Of a stretch of 64,000 nt of DNA, positions 39,222-51,512 are shown piece by piece. This stretch comes from Argentina anserina (lineage: Eukaryota > Streptophyta > Magnoliopsida > Rosales > Rosaceae). Below the pieces are notes generated by a model. That model was not told the DNA's origin. It made no database searches and worked only from the letters and a program-made list of their open reading frames with translations. The DNA lies in NCBI RefSeq assembly GCF_933775445.1, contig NW_026089443.1, positions 124,001-188,000 of the forward strand, given 5' to 3'. The position numbers and the translations under genes were made by a program. Position 1 is the first letter of the stretch, and the number at the start of each line of letters is the position of its first letter.

Positions 39222-39246
39222 GCAGCCCCTCCTCTCCTCCTTCCTC

Positions 39247-39253
39247 TATAAAA
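39247..39253 (+). promoter_or_regulatory. TATA box of the 3' LTR (TATAAAA)
   Basis: CTCTATAAAAGGC matches the plant TATA consensus. It is followed by CT- and CA-rich sequence (CTCACAATTCACC, TCTCTCACAAAC) typical of plant transcription start regions, which would place the start near 39,275-39,295. The deleted 5' LTR ends six bases before the equivalent position. Confidence 0.75.
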
Positions 39254-39761
39254 GGCATGGCCTCCCTCACAATTCACCATCTCCATTCTCTCACAAACAA
39301 AGCTGAATTGCTGCCCAAAAACATCCAGAAAATTCAAGTCAAAAACCTTCATCCATCATCACCAAGCCGTCCTCATCTTCCTCCTCCACCAATTCGAATT
39401 CATCCTTGCTCCATCCTAGAAGGTTTCTAATGTGTGATTCATCCATGACTTGTAATCTTTCTTTTTATTTTCTGCAAATTTCGAATTCATTGTATGAATC
39501 ATTGGATGTTATTTTTGGTTTCATATATGAACAACATAAATTCAGACTTCTTTGGTTTTATGTTTTGATTGCATGAACTCATGAAATATGTTTGTATGTC
39601 GTGTGTAGCATCTATGGGCAGTAGGATTTCGAAATTAATTTAGGTTTTATTTCAATTAATTCCTTGAATTTGTACATCTAAATCAATGCTTGAGGAAGCC
39701 AAGGCCATGGTTCTCCTAAGGTTGAGATTTAATTCACCAAAGTGTTCATCGATTGAATATG

Positions 39762-40011
39762 CGCTTCGTGTTTCAATTATGGATACTTATATAGGGCTGT
39801 GATAGTTCTAGGAATTTGCATGTTTAATCAAGATGAGTGACGCCATGCTTGTGTAACATGTCTCCAATTCGACTTAATGTGCTTATGTGCTACTTTGTTG
39901 TTTAACTAGAACGCTTCGTTATGTTGAACTCTCTTTAGCATATGTTTAGGATTGAACGCTTCGTTGATTCTAAATAATTAAGAAGTCTTAACGATTAGAT
40001 GAACCGCTTCG
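39762..40011 (+). repeat. Four CGCTTCG motifs in the R/U5 part of the LTR
   Basis: CGCTTCG occurs at 39,762-39,768, 39,912-39,918, 39,957-39,963 and 40,005-40,011, the second and third in the longer context AACGCTTCGTT. The surrounding sequence is AT-rich and not otherwise repeated. Function unknown; they lie in the portion lost from the 5' LTR. Confidence 0.6.
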
Positions 40012-40309
40012 GACTCTAATTAGAATTGGAATTGAAATGGACTTAGAAATAATCGAAAATACTTGCTGCCTATATGTTGTTCTATACGTGTCATACATGT
40101 TTCTTGAGTAGAATTCGTGTTTTGGTTATGTGATGAATGGTTGATCAATTGTATAAAAGTAATTTAGGATTTATTTTACGTTGTAGTTTTAGAATCCAAA
40201 TCAAATCCCCCAATAACATGATAAGTGTTGAGGCCCTTTTGATTCCCCGGACTGAACGATCCCTGCTTATTCTATACTAACGATGATGTTTTTCAGGGTA
40301 TTTTATAGA

Positions 40310-40324
40310 CGTTCTAAACGAACG
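40310..40324. other. Dyad near the LTR end (CGTTC-TAAAC-GAACG)
   Basis: A perfect 5-bp inverted repeat with a 5-base loop, eight bases from the end of the 3' LTR. Similar GACGTT-type dyads close to the 3' LTR end are familiar to me from Tat/Athila-type elements, so this supports the family call modestly. Confidence 0.55.
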
Positions 40325-40332
40325 CTCTATCA

Positions 40333-40337
40333 TCCCA
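40333..40337 (+). repeat. Target-site duplication, right copy (TCCCA)
   Basis: Identical to 35,234-35,238. It directly follows the 3' LTR end (CTCTATCA) and continues into satellite sequence CACTTGCAAAAC. Confidence 0.95.
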
Positions 40338-41148
40338 CACTTGCAAAACTCTCAAATACAATAGAAACTCGCATCAGAAGCCTTACAGAAAGATACTCAA
40401 ACGAGAAACGAAAAGATACACAATTGGAATAGTAAAGATACGCAAACGATGTAAAGATACACAATTGGAATCGTAAAGATACGCACACGATGTAAAGATA
40501 CTCAGTTTGAAAGAAACACACTCCCACACTTGCAAAACTCTCAAATTCAATAGAAACTCGCATCAGAAAGCCTTACAGAAAGATACTCAAACGAGAAATG
40601 AAAAGATACACATTTGGAATAGTAAAGATACGCAAACGATGTAAAGATACTCAGTTTGAAAGAAACACACTCCCACACTTGCAAAACTCTCAAATTCAAT
40701 AGAAACTCGCATCAGAAAGCCTACAGAAAGATACTTAAACGAGAAATGAAAAGATACACAATTGGAATCGTAAAGATACGCAAACGATGTAAAGATACTC
40801 AGTTTGAAAGAAACACACTCCCACACTTGCAAAACACTCAAATACAATAGAAACTCGCATCAGAAGCCTTACAGAAAGATACTCAAACGAGAAATGAAAA
40901 GATACACATTTGGAATAGTAAAGATACGCAAACGATGTAAAGATACTCAGTTTGAAAGAAACACACTCCCACACTTGCAAAACTCTCAAATACAATAGAA
41001 ACTCGCATCAGAAGCCTTACAGAAAGATACTCAAACGAGAAATGAAAAGATACACAATTGGAATAGTAAAGATACGCAAACGATGTAAAGATACACAATT
41101 GGAATAGTAAAGATACGCAAACGATGTAAAGATACTCAGTTTGAAAGA
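40333..41148 (+). repeat. Right flank of the insertion, duplicated at 43,831
   Basis: This 0.8-kb segment aligns to 43,831-44,646 at a constant offset of 3,498 bp. Both copies share rare variants: GAGAAACGAAAAG, CGCACACGATG, GCCTACAGAAAGATACTTAAACG and ACACATTTGG. Part of it (from about 40.6 kb) also resembles 32.87-33.49 kb on the left of the retrotransposon, at offset 7,738 bp including the insertion. Confidence 0.8.
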
Positions 41149-43830
41149 AACACACTCCCACAGTTGCAAAACTCTCAAATTCAATAGAAACTCGCATCAG
41201 AAAGCCATACAGAAAGATACTCAAACGAGAAATGAAAAGATACACAATTGGAATAGTAAAGAGACGCAAACGATGTAAAGATACTCAGTTTGAAAGAAAC
41301 ACACTCCCACACTTGCAAAACTCTCAAATTCAATAGAAACTCGCATCAGAAGCCTTACAGAAAGATACTCAAACGAGAAATGAAAAGATACACAATTGGA
41401 ATAGTAAAGATACGCAAACGATGTAAAGATACACAATTGGAATAGTAAACATACGCAAACGATGTAAAGATACTTAGTTTGAAAGAAACACACTCCCACA
41501 CTTGCAAAACTCTCAAATTCAATAGAAACTCGCATCTGAAGCCTTACAGAAAGATACTCAAACGAGAAATGAAAAGATACACAATTGGAATAGTAAAGAT
41601 ACGCAAACGATGTAAAGATACACAATTGGAATAGTAAAGATACGCAAACGATGTAAAGATACTCAGTTTGAAAGAAACACACTCCCACACTTGCAAAACT
41701 CTCAAATTCAATAGAAACTCGCATCAGAAAGCCTTACAGAAAGATACTCAAACGAGAAATGAAAAGATACACAATTGGAATAGTAAAGATACGCAAACAA
41801 TGTAAAGATACACAATTGGAATAGTAAAGAGACGCAAACGATGTAAAGATACTCAGTTTGAAAGAAACACACTCCCACACTTGCAAAACTCTCAAATTCA
41901 ATAGAAACTCGCATCAGAAGCCTTACAGAAAGATACTCAAACGAGAAATGAAAAGATACACAATTGGAATAGTAAAGATACGCAAACGATGTAAAGATAC
42001 ACAATTGGAATAGTAAACATACGCAAACGATGTAAAGATACTTAGTTTGAAAGAAACACACTCCCACACTTGCAAAACTCTCAAATTCAATAGAAACTCG
42101 CATCTGAAGCCTTACAGAAAGATACTCAAACGAGAAATGAAAAGATACACAATTGGTATAGTAAAGATACGCAAACGATGTAAAGATACACAATTGGAAT
42201 AGTAAAGAGACGCAAACGATGTAAAGATACACAATTGGAATAGTAAAGATACGCAAACGATGTAAAGATACTCAGTTTGAAAGAAACACACTCCCACACT
42301 TGGAAAACTCTCAAATTCAATAGAAACTCGCATCCGAAAGCCTTACAGAAAGATACTCAAACGAGAAATGAAAAGATACACACTTGGAATAGTAAAGATA
42401 CGCAAACGATGTAAAGATACACAATTGCAATAGTAAAGATACGCAAACGATGTATAGATACTCAGTTTGAAAGAAACACTCTCCCACACTTGCAAAACTC
42501 TCAAATACAATAGAAACTCGCATCAGAAGCCTTACAGAAAGATACTCAAACGAGAAATGAAAAGATACACAATTGGAATAGTAAAGATACGCAAACGATG
42601 TAAAGATACTCAGTTTGAAAGAAACACACTCCCACACTTGCAAAACTCTCAAATACAATAGAAACTCGCATCAGAAGCCTTACAGAAAGATACTCAAACG
42701 AGAAATGAAAAGATACACAACTGGAATAGTAAACATACGCAAACGATGTAAAGATACTCAGTTTAAAAGAAACAAACTCCCACACTTGCAAAACTCTCAA
42801 ATACAATAGAAACTCGCATCAGAAGCCTTACAGAAAGATACTCAAACGAGAAATGAAAAGATACACAATTGGAATAGTAAAGATACGCAAACGATGTAAA
42901 GATACACAATTGGAATAGTAAACATACGCAAACGATGTAAAGCTACTCAGTTTAAAAAGAAACACACTCCCACGCTTGCAAAACTCTCAAATTCAATAGA
43001 AACTCGCATCAGAAAGCCTTACAGAAAGATACTCAAACGAGAAATGAAAAGATACCCAATTGGAATAGTAAAGATACGCAAACGATGTAAAGATACACAA
43101 TTGGAAAAGTAAAGATACGCAAACGATGTAAAGATACTCAGTTTGAAAGAAACACACACCCACACTTGCAAAACTCTCAAATTCAATAGAAACTCGCATC
43201 AGAAGCCTTACAGAAATATACTCAAACGAGAAATGAAAAGATACACAATTGGAATAGTAAAGATACGCAAACGATGTAAAGATACTCAGTTTAAAAGAAA
43301 CACACTCCCACACTTGCAAAACTCTCAAATACAATAGAAACTCGCATCAGAAGCCTTACAGAAAGATACTCAAACGAGAAATGAAAAGATACACAATTGG
43401 AATAGTAAAGATACGCAAACGATGTAAAGATACTCAGTTTGAAAGAAACACACTCCCACACTTGCAAAACTCTCAAATACAATAGAAACTCGCATCAGAA
43501 GCCTTACAGAAAGATACTCAAACGAGAAATGAAAGATACACAATTGGAATAGTAAAGATACGCAAACGATGTAAACATACACAATTGGAATAGTAAAGAT
43601 ACGCAAACGATGTAAAGATACTCAGTTTGAAAGAAACACACTCCCACACTTGCAAAACTCTCAAATACAATAGAAACTCGCATCAGAAGCCTTACAGAAA
43701 GATACTCAAACGAGAAATGAAAAGATACACAATTGGTATAGTAAAGATACGCAAACGATGTAAAGATACACAATTGGAATAGTAAAGAGACGCAAACGAT
43801 GTAAAGATACTCAGTTTGAAAGAAACACAC

Positions 43831-44646
43831 TCCCACACTTGCAAAACTCTCAAATACAATAGAAACTCGCATCAGAAGCCTTACAGAAAGATACTCAAAC
43901 GAGAAACGAAAAGATACACAATTGGAATAGTAAAGATACGCAAACGATGTAAAGATACACAATTGGAATCGTAAAGATACGCACACGATGTAAAGATACT
44001 CAGTTTGAAAGAAACACACTCCCACACTTGCAAAACTCTCAAATTCAATAGAAACTCGCATCAGAAAGCCTTACAGAAAGATACTCAAACGAGAAATGAA
44101 AAGATACACATTTGGAATAGTAAAGATACGCAAACGATGTAAAGATACTCAGTTTGAAAGAAACACACTCCCACACTTGCAAAACTCTCAAATTCAATAG
44201 AAACTCGCATCAGAAAGCCTACAGAAAGATACTTAAACGAGAAATGAAAAGATACACAATTGGAATCGTAAAGATACGCAAACGATGTAAAGATACTCAG
44301 TTTGAAAGAAACACACTCCCACACTTGCAAAACACTCAAATACAATAGAAACTCGCATCAGAAGCCTTACAGAAAGATACTCAAACGAGAAATGAAAAGA
44401 TACACATTTGGAATAGTAAAGATACGCAAACGATGTAAAGATACTCAGTTTGAAAGAAACACACTCCCACACTTGCAAAACTCTCAAATACAATAGAAAC
44501 TCGCATCAGAAGCCTTACAGAAAGATACTCAAACGAGAAATGAAAAGATACACAATTGGAATAGTAAAGATACGCAAACGATGTAAAGATACACAATTGG
44601 AATAGTAAAGATACGCAAACGATGTAAAGATACTCAGTTTGAAAGA
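43831..44646 (+). repeat. Uninterrupted copy of the insertion flank (empty-site paralogue)
   Basis: Partner of 40,333-41,148. Here the TCCCA at 43,831-43,835 sits in an intact C module (ACACACTCCCACACTTGC) with normal satellite on both sides. It shows what the target looked like before the retrotransposon inserted and implies that the insertion hit only one of the two copies. Confidence 0.75.
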
Positions 44647-45261
44647 AACACTCTCCCACACTTGCAAAACTCTCAAATACAATAGAATCTCGCATCAGAA
44701 GCCTTACAGAAAGATACTCAAACGAGAAATGAAAAGATAAACAATTGGAATAGTAAAGATACGCAAACGATGTAAAGATACACAATTGGAATAGTAAAGA
44801 TACGCAAACGATGTAAAGATACTCAGTTTGAAAGAAACACACTCCCACACTTGGAAAACTCTCAAATACAATAGAAACTCGCATCAGAAGCCTTACAGAA
44901 AGATACTCAAACGAGAAATGAAAAGATACACAGTTGGAATAGTAAAGATACGCAAACGATGTAAAGATACTCAGTTTGAAAGAAACACACTCCCACACTT
45001 GCAAAACTCTCAAATACAATAGAAACTCGCATCAGAAGCCTTACAGAAAGATACTCAAACGAGAAATGAAAAGATACACAATTGGAATAGTAAACATACG
45101 CAAACGATGTAAAGATACTCAGTTTAAAAGAAACAAACTCCCACACTTGCAAAACTCTCAAATACAATAGAAACTCGCATCAGAAGCCTTACAGAAAGAT
45201 ACTCAAACGAGAAATGAAAAGATACACAATTGGAATAGTAAAGATACGCAAACGATGTAAA

Positions 45262-45491
45262 GATACTCAGTTTGAAAGAAACACACTCCCACACTTGCAA
45301 AACTCTCAAATACAATAGAAACTCGCATCAGAAGCCTTACAGAAAGATACTCAAACGAGAAATGAAAAGATACACAATTGGAATAGTAAAGATACGCAAA
45401 CGATGTAAAGATACACAATTGGAATAGTAAAGATACGCAAACGATGTAAAGATACACAATTGGAATAGTAAAGATACGCAAACGATGTAAA
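45262..45491 (+). repeat. 230-bp monomer with three 41-bp pairs
   Basis: C and B' are followed by three A-B pairs, 148+82 = 230 bp. Comparable three-pair monomers occur near 42.2, 46.4, 49.0, 51.8, 54.7, 61.0 and 62.5 kb, several of them at matching positions of higher-order repeats. Confidence 0.9.
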
Positions 45492-48400
45492 GATACTCAG
45501 TTTGAAAGAAACACACTCCCACACTTGCAAAACTCTCAAATTCAATAGAAACTCGCATCAGAAGCCTTATAGAAAGATACTCAAACGAGAAATGAAAAGA
45601 TACACAATTGGAATAGTAAAGATACGCAAACGATGTAAAGATACACAATTGGAATAGTAAAGATACGCAAACGATGTAAAGATACTCAGTTTAAAAGAAA
45701 CACACTCCCACACTTGCAAAACTCTCAAATTCAATAGAAACTCGCATCAGAAAGCCTTACAGAAAGATACTCAAACGAGAAATGAAAAGATACACAATTG
45801 GAATAGTAAAGATACGCAAACGATGTAAAGATACTCAGTTTGAAAGAAACACTCTCCCACACTTGCAAAACTCTCAAATACAATAGAAACTCGCATCAGA
45901 AGCCTTACAGAAAGATACTCAAACGAGAAATGAAAAGATAAACAATTGGAATAGTAAAGATACGCAAACGATGTAAAGATACACAATTGGAATAGTAAAG
46001 ATACGCAAACGATGTAAAGATACTCAGTTTGAAAGAAACACACTCCCACACTTGGAAAACTCTCAAATACAATAGAAACTCGCATCAGAAGCCTTACAGA
46101 AAGATACTCAAACGAGAAATGAAAAGATACACAATTGGAATAGTAAAGATACGCAAACGATGTAAAGATACACAATTGGAATAGTAAAGATACGCAAACG
46201 ATGTAAAGATACTCAGTTTGAAAGAAACACACTCCCACACTTGCAAAACTCTCAAATTCAATAGAAATTCGCATCAGAAGCCTTATAGAAAGATACTCAA
46301 ACGAGAAATGAAAAGATACACAATTGGAATAGTAAAGATACGCAAACGATGTAAAGATACACAATTGGAATAGTAAAGATACGCAAACGATGTAAAGATA
46401 CACAATTGGAATAGTAAAAATACGCAAACGATGTAAAGATACTCAGTTTGAAAGAAACACACTCCCACACTTGGAAAACTCTCAAATACAATAGAAACTC
46501 GCATCAGAAGCCTTACAGAAAGATACTCAAACGAGAAATGAAAAGATACACAATTGGAATAGTAAAGATACGCAAACGATGTAAAGATACACAATTGGAA
46601 TAGTAAAGATACGCAAACGATGTAAAGATACTCAGTTTGAAAGAAACACACTCCCACACTTGCAAAACTCTCAAATTCAATAGAAACTCGCATCAGAAGC
46701 CTTATAGAAAGATACTCAAACGAGATATGAAAAGATACACAATTGGAATAGTAAAGATACGCAAACGATGTAAAGATACTCAGTTTGAAAGAAACACTCT
46801 CCCACACTTGCAAAACTCTCAAATACAATAGAAACTCGCATCAGAAGCCTTACAGAAAGATACTCAAACGAGAAATGAAAAGATAAACAATTGGAATAGT
46901 AAAGATACGCAAACGATGTAAAGATACACAATTGGAATAGTAAAGATACGCAAACGATGTAAAGATACTCAGTTTGAAAGAAACACACTCCCACACTTGC
47001 AAAACTCTCAAATTCAATAGAAACTCGCATCAGAAAGCCTTACAGAAAGATACTCAAACGAGAAATGAAAAGATACACAATTGGAATAGTAAAGATACGC
47101 AAACGATGTAAAGATACTCAGTTTGAAAGAAACACACTCCCACACTTGGAAAACTCTCAAATACAATAGAAACTCGCATCAGAAGCCATACAGAAAGATA
47201 CTCAAACGAGAAATGAAAAGATACACAATTGGAATAGTAAAGATACGCAAACGATGTAAAGACACACAATTGGAATAGTAAAGATACGCACACGATGTAA
47301 AGATACTCAGTTTGAAAGAAACACACTCCCACACTTGCAAAACTCTCAAATTCAATAGAAACTCGCATCAGAAGCCTTATAGAAAGATACTCAAACGAGA
47401 AATGAATAGATACACAATTGGAATAGTAAAGATACGCAAACGATGTAAAGATACACAATTGGAATAGTAAAGATACGCAAACGATGTAAAGATACTCAGT
47501 TTAAAAGAAACACACTCCCACACTTGCAAAACTCTCAAATTCAATAGAAACTCGCATCAGAAAGCCTTACAGAAAGATACTCAAACGAGAAATGAAAAGA
47601 TACACAATTGGAATAGTAAAGATACGCAAACGATGTAAAGATACACAATTGGAATAGTAAAGATACGCAAACGATGTAAAGATACTCAGTTTGAAAGAAA
47701 CACACTCCCACACTTGGAAAACTCTCAAATACAATAGAAACTCGCATAAGAAGCCTTACAGAAAGATACTCAAACGAGAAATGAAAAGATACACAATTGG
47801 AATAGTAAAGATACGCAAACGATGTAAAGATACTCAGTTTGAAAGAAACACACTCCCACACTTGCAAAACTCTCAAATATAATAGAAACTCGCATCAGAA
47901 GCCTTACAGAAAGATACTCAAACGAGAAATGAAAATATACACAATTGGAATAGTAAAGATACGCAAACGATGTAAAGATACACAATTGGAATAGTAAAGA
48001 TACGCAAACGAGAAATGAATAGATACACAATTGGAATAGTAAAGATACGCAAACGATGTAAAGATACACAATTGGAATAGTAAAGATACGCAAACGATGT
48101 AAAGATACTCAGTTTAAAAGAAACACACTCCCACACTTGCAAAACTCTCAAATTCAATAGAAACTCGCATCAGAAAGCCTTACAGAAAGATACTCAAACG
48201 AGAAATGAAAAGATACACAATTGGAATAGTAAAGATACGCAAACGATGTAAAGATACACAATTGGAATAGTAAAGATACGCAAACGATGTAAAGATACTC
48301 AGTTTGAAAGAAACACACTCCCACACTTGGAAAACTCTCAAATACAATAGAAACTCGCATAAGAAGCCTTACAGAAAGATACTCAAACGAGAAATGAAAA

Positions 48401-48737
48401 GATACACAATTGGAATAGTAAAGATACGCAAACGATGTAAAGATACTCAGTTTGAAAGAATAACACTCCCACATTTGCAAAACTCTCAAATACAATAGAA
48501 ACTCGCATCAGAAGCCTTACAGAAAGATACTCAAACGAGAAATGAAAACATACACAATTGGAATAGTAAAGATACGCAAACGATGTAAAGATACTCAGTT
48601 TGAAAGAAACACACTCCCACACTTGCAACACTCTCAAATTCAATAGAAACTCGCATCAGAAGCCTTACAGAAAGATACTCAAACGAGAAATGAAAAGATA
48701 CACAATTGGAATAGTAAAGATACGCAAACGATGTAAA

Positions 48738-48881
48738 GATACTCAGGTTGAAAGAAACACACTCCCACACTTGCAACACTCTCAAATTCAATAGAAACTC
48801 GCATCAGAAGCCTTACAGAAAGATACGCAAACGATTTAAAGATACACAATTGGAATAGTAAAGATACGCAAACGATGTAAA
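48738..48881 (+). repeat. 144-bp monomer with B' replaced by a B-like module
   Basis: After the C block comes GATACGCAAACGATTTAAA (19 bp) in place of the 23-bp B' module, so the monomer is four bases shorter than 148. The same form occurs at 51,513-51,656, 54,395-54,538 and 58,534-58,677. It is a useful marker for the higher-order repeat boundaries. Confidence 0.9.
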
Positions 48882-49827
48882 AATACTCAGTTTAAAAGAA
48901 ACACACTCCCACACTTGCAAAACTCTCAAATTCAATAGAAACTCGCATCAGAAAGCCTTACAGAAAGATACTCAAACGAGAAATGAAAAGATACACAATT
49001 GGAATAGTAAAGATACGCAAACGATGTAAAGATACACAATTGGAATAGTAAAGATACGCAAACGATGTAAAGATACACAATTGGAATAGTAAAGATACGC
49101 AAACGATGTAAAGATACTCAGTTTGAAAGAAACACTCTCCCACACTTGCAAAACTCTCAAATACAATAGAAACTCGCATCAGAAGCCTTACAGAAAGATA
49201 CTCAAACGAGAAATGAAAAGATAAACAATTGGAATAGTAAAGATACGCAAACGATGTAAAGATACACAATTGGAATAGTAAAGATACGCAAACGATGTAA
49301 AGATACTCAGTTTGAAAGAAACACACTCCCACACTTGGAAAACTCTCAAATACAATAGAAACTCGCATCAGAAGCCTTACAGAAAGATACTCAAACGAGA
49401 AATGAAAAGATACACAATTGGAATAGTAAAGATACGCAAACGATGTAAAGATACACAATTGGAATAGTAAAGATACGCAAACGATGTAAAGATACTCAGT
49501 TTGAAAGAAACACACTCCCACACTTGGAAAACTCTCAAATACAATAGAAACTCGCATCAGAAGCCTTACAGAAAGATACTCAAACGAGAAATGAAAAGAT
49601 ACACAATTGGAATAGTAAAGATACGCAAACGATGTAAAGATACACAATTGGAATAGTAAAGATACGCAAACGATGTAAAGATACTCAGTTTGAAAGAAAC
49701 ACACTCCCACACTTGCAAAACTCTCAAATACAATAGAAACTCGCATCAGAAGCCTTACAGAAAGATACTCAAACGAGAAATGAAAAGATACACAATTGGA
49801 ATAGTAAAGATACGCAAACGATGTAAA

Positions 49828-50098
49828 GATACTCAGTTTGAAAGAAACACACTCCCACACTTGCAAAACTCTCAAATTCAATAGAAACTCGCATCAGAAG
49901 CCTTAGAGAAAGATACTCAAACGAGAAATGAAAAGATACACAATTGAAATAGTAAAGATACACAAACGATGTAAAGATACACAATTGGAATAGTAAAGAT
50001 ACGCAAACGATGTAAAGATACACAATTGAAATAGTAAAGATACACAAACGATGTAAAGATACACAATTGGAATAGTAAAGATACGCAAACGATGTAAA
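49828..50098 (+). repeat. 271-bp monomer with four 41-bp pairs
   Basis: Four A-B pairs, 148+123 = 271 bp. Pairs one and three carry TTGAAATAG and GATACACAAACG, pairs two and four are standard. The 82-bp doublet itself has therefore been duplicated. Another 271-bp monomer is at 55,296-55,566, where only the first pair has these variants. Confidence 0.9.
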
Positions 50099-51512
50099 GA
50101 TACTCAGTTTAAAAGAAACACACTCCCACACTTGCAAAACTCTCAAATACAATAGAAACTCGCATCAGAAGCCTTACAGAAAGATACTCAAACGAGAAAT
50201 GAAAAGATACACAATTGGAATAGTAAAGATACGCAAACGATGTAAAGATACTCAGTTTGAAAGAAACACACTCCCACATTTGCAAAACTCTCAAATACAA
50301 TAGAAACTCGCATCAGAAGCCTTACAGAAAGATACTCAAACGAGAAATGAAAACATACACAATTCGAATAGTAAAGATACGCAAACGATGTAAAGATACT
50401 CAGTTTGAAAGAAACACACTCCCACACTTGCAACACTCTCAAATTCAATAGAAACTCGCATCAGAAGCCTTACAGAAAGATACTCAAACGAGAAATGAAA
50501 AGATACACAATTGGAATAGTAAAGATACCCAAACGATGTAAAGATACTCAGTTTAAAAGAAACACACTCCCACACTTGCAAAACTCACAAATTCAATAGA
50601 AACTCGCATCAGAAGCCTTACAGAAAGATACTCAAACGAGAAATGAAAACATACACAATTGGAATAGTAAAGATACGCAAACGATGTAAAGATACTCAGT
50701 TTGAAAGAAACACACTCCCACACTTGCAAAACTCTCAAATACAATAGAAACTCGCATAAGAAGCCTTACAGAAAGATACTCAAACGAGAAATGAAAAGAT
50801 ACACAATTGGAATAGTAAAGATACACAAACGATGTAAAGATACACAATTGGAATAGTAAAGATACGCAAACGATGTAAAGATACTGAGTTTGAAAGAAAC
50901 ACACTCCCACACTTGCAAAACTCTCAAATTCAATAGAAACACGCATCCGAAGCCTTACAGAAAGATACTCAAACGAGAAATGAAAAGATACACAATTGGA
51001 ATAGTAAAGATACGCAAACGATGTAAAGATACACAATTGGAATAGTAAAGATACGCAAACGATGTAAATATACTCAGTTTGAAAGAAACACACTCCCACA
51101 CTTGCAAAACTCTCAAATACAATAGAAACTCGCATCAGAAGCCTTACAGAAAGATACTCAAACGAGAAATGAAAAGATACACAATTGGAATAGTAAAGAT
51201 ACGCAAACGATGTAAAGATACTCAGTTTGAAAGAAACACACTCCCACACTTGGAAAACTCTCAAATACAATAGAAACTCGCATCAGAAGCCTTACAGAAA
51301 GATACTCAAACGAGAAATGAAAAGATACACAATTGGAATAGTAAAGATACGCAAACGATGTAAAGATACTCAGTTTGAAAGAAACACACTCCCACACTTG
51401 CAAAACTCTCAAATTCAATAGAAACTCGCATCAGAAGCCTTACAGAAAGATACTCAAACGAGAAATGAAAAGATACACAATTGGAATAGTAAAGATACGC
51501 AAACGATGTAAA

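Larger units (their letters stand above)
35239..40332 (+). mobile_element. Deleted LTR retrotransposon, probably Ty3/gypsy Tat/Athila type
   Basis: A 5,094-bp insertion bounded by TGATA and TATCA and by a 5-bp target duplication. Layout: truncated 5' LTR (652 bp), about 2.7 kb of non-coding internal sequence, complete 3' LTR (1,743 bp). There is no gag, protease, reverse transcriptase, RNase H or integrase reading frame and no primer-binding site, so it cannot move on its own. Family assignment rests on the hairpin plus AAGTGTGGGG next to the 3' LTR, the GGGAGGCAACCCA block, A-rich internal stretches and the LTR end (GACGTTC...GAACG...TATCA), which I associate from general knowledge with Tat/Athila-type plant elements. 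The orientation is set by the polypurine-like tract lying just before the right-hand LTR. The insertion itself is certain; the lineage is moderately supported. Confidence 0.9.
38590..40332 (+). repeat. 3' LTR, complete (1,743 bp)
   Basis: Runs from TGATAAGCGCAC to GCTCTATCA. The 5' half (U3) has a purine-rich stretch at about 38,895-39,190, a telo-box (AAACCCTA, 39,214-39,221) and a TATA box (39,247-39,253). The 3' half has four CGCTTCG motifs between 39,762 and 40,011. Short dyads sit near both ends (38,597-38,609 and 40,310-40,324). No long reading frame of convincing composition is present. As the only LTR with a promoter, it could in principle drive transcription outward into the right-hand satellite; this is inference. 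Confidence 0.95.
48738..51512 (+). repeat. Higher-order repeat of about 2.8 kb, copy 1 (2,775 bp)
   Basis: Delimited by the rare 144-bp monomer whose C module starts with CTCAGGTTG. Includes GATACGCAAACGATTTAAA, a three-pair monomer, repeated CACTTGGAAAAC monomers, a four-pair monomer, TTCGAATAG, GATACCCAAACG and AACACGCATCCG. The next copy starts at 51,513. Confidence 0.8.

Noticed and set aside
39197..39430. Open frame of 77 codons in the 3' LTR, proline- and serine-rich
   Set aside because: It starts before the TATA box and has low-complexity composition; more likely 5' untranslated-type sequence than a gene.
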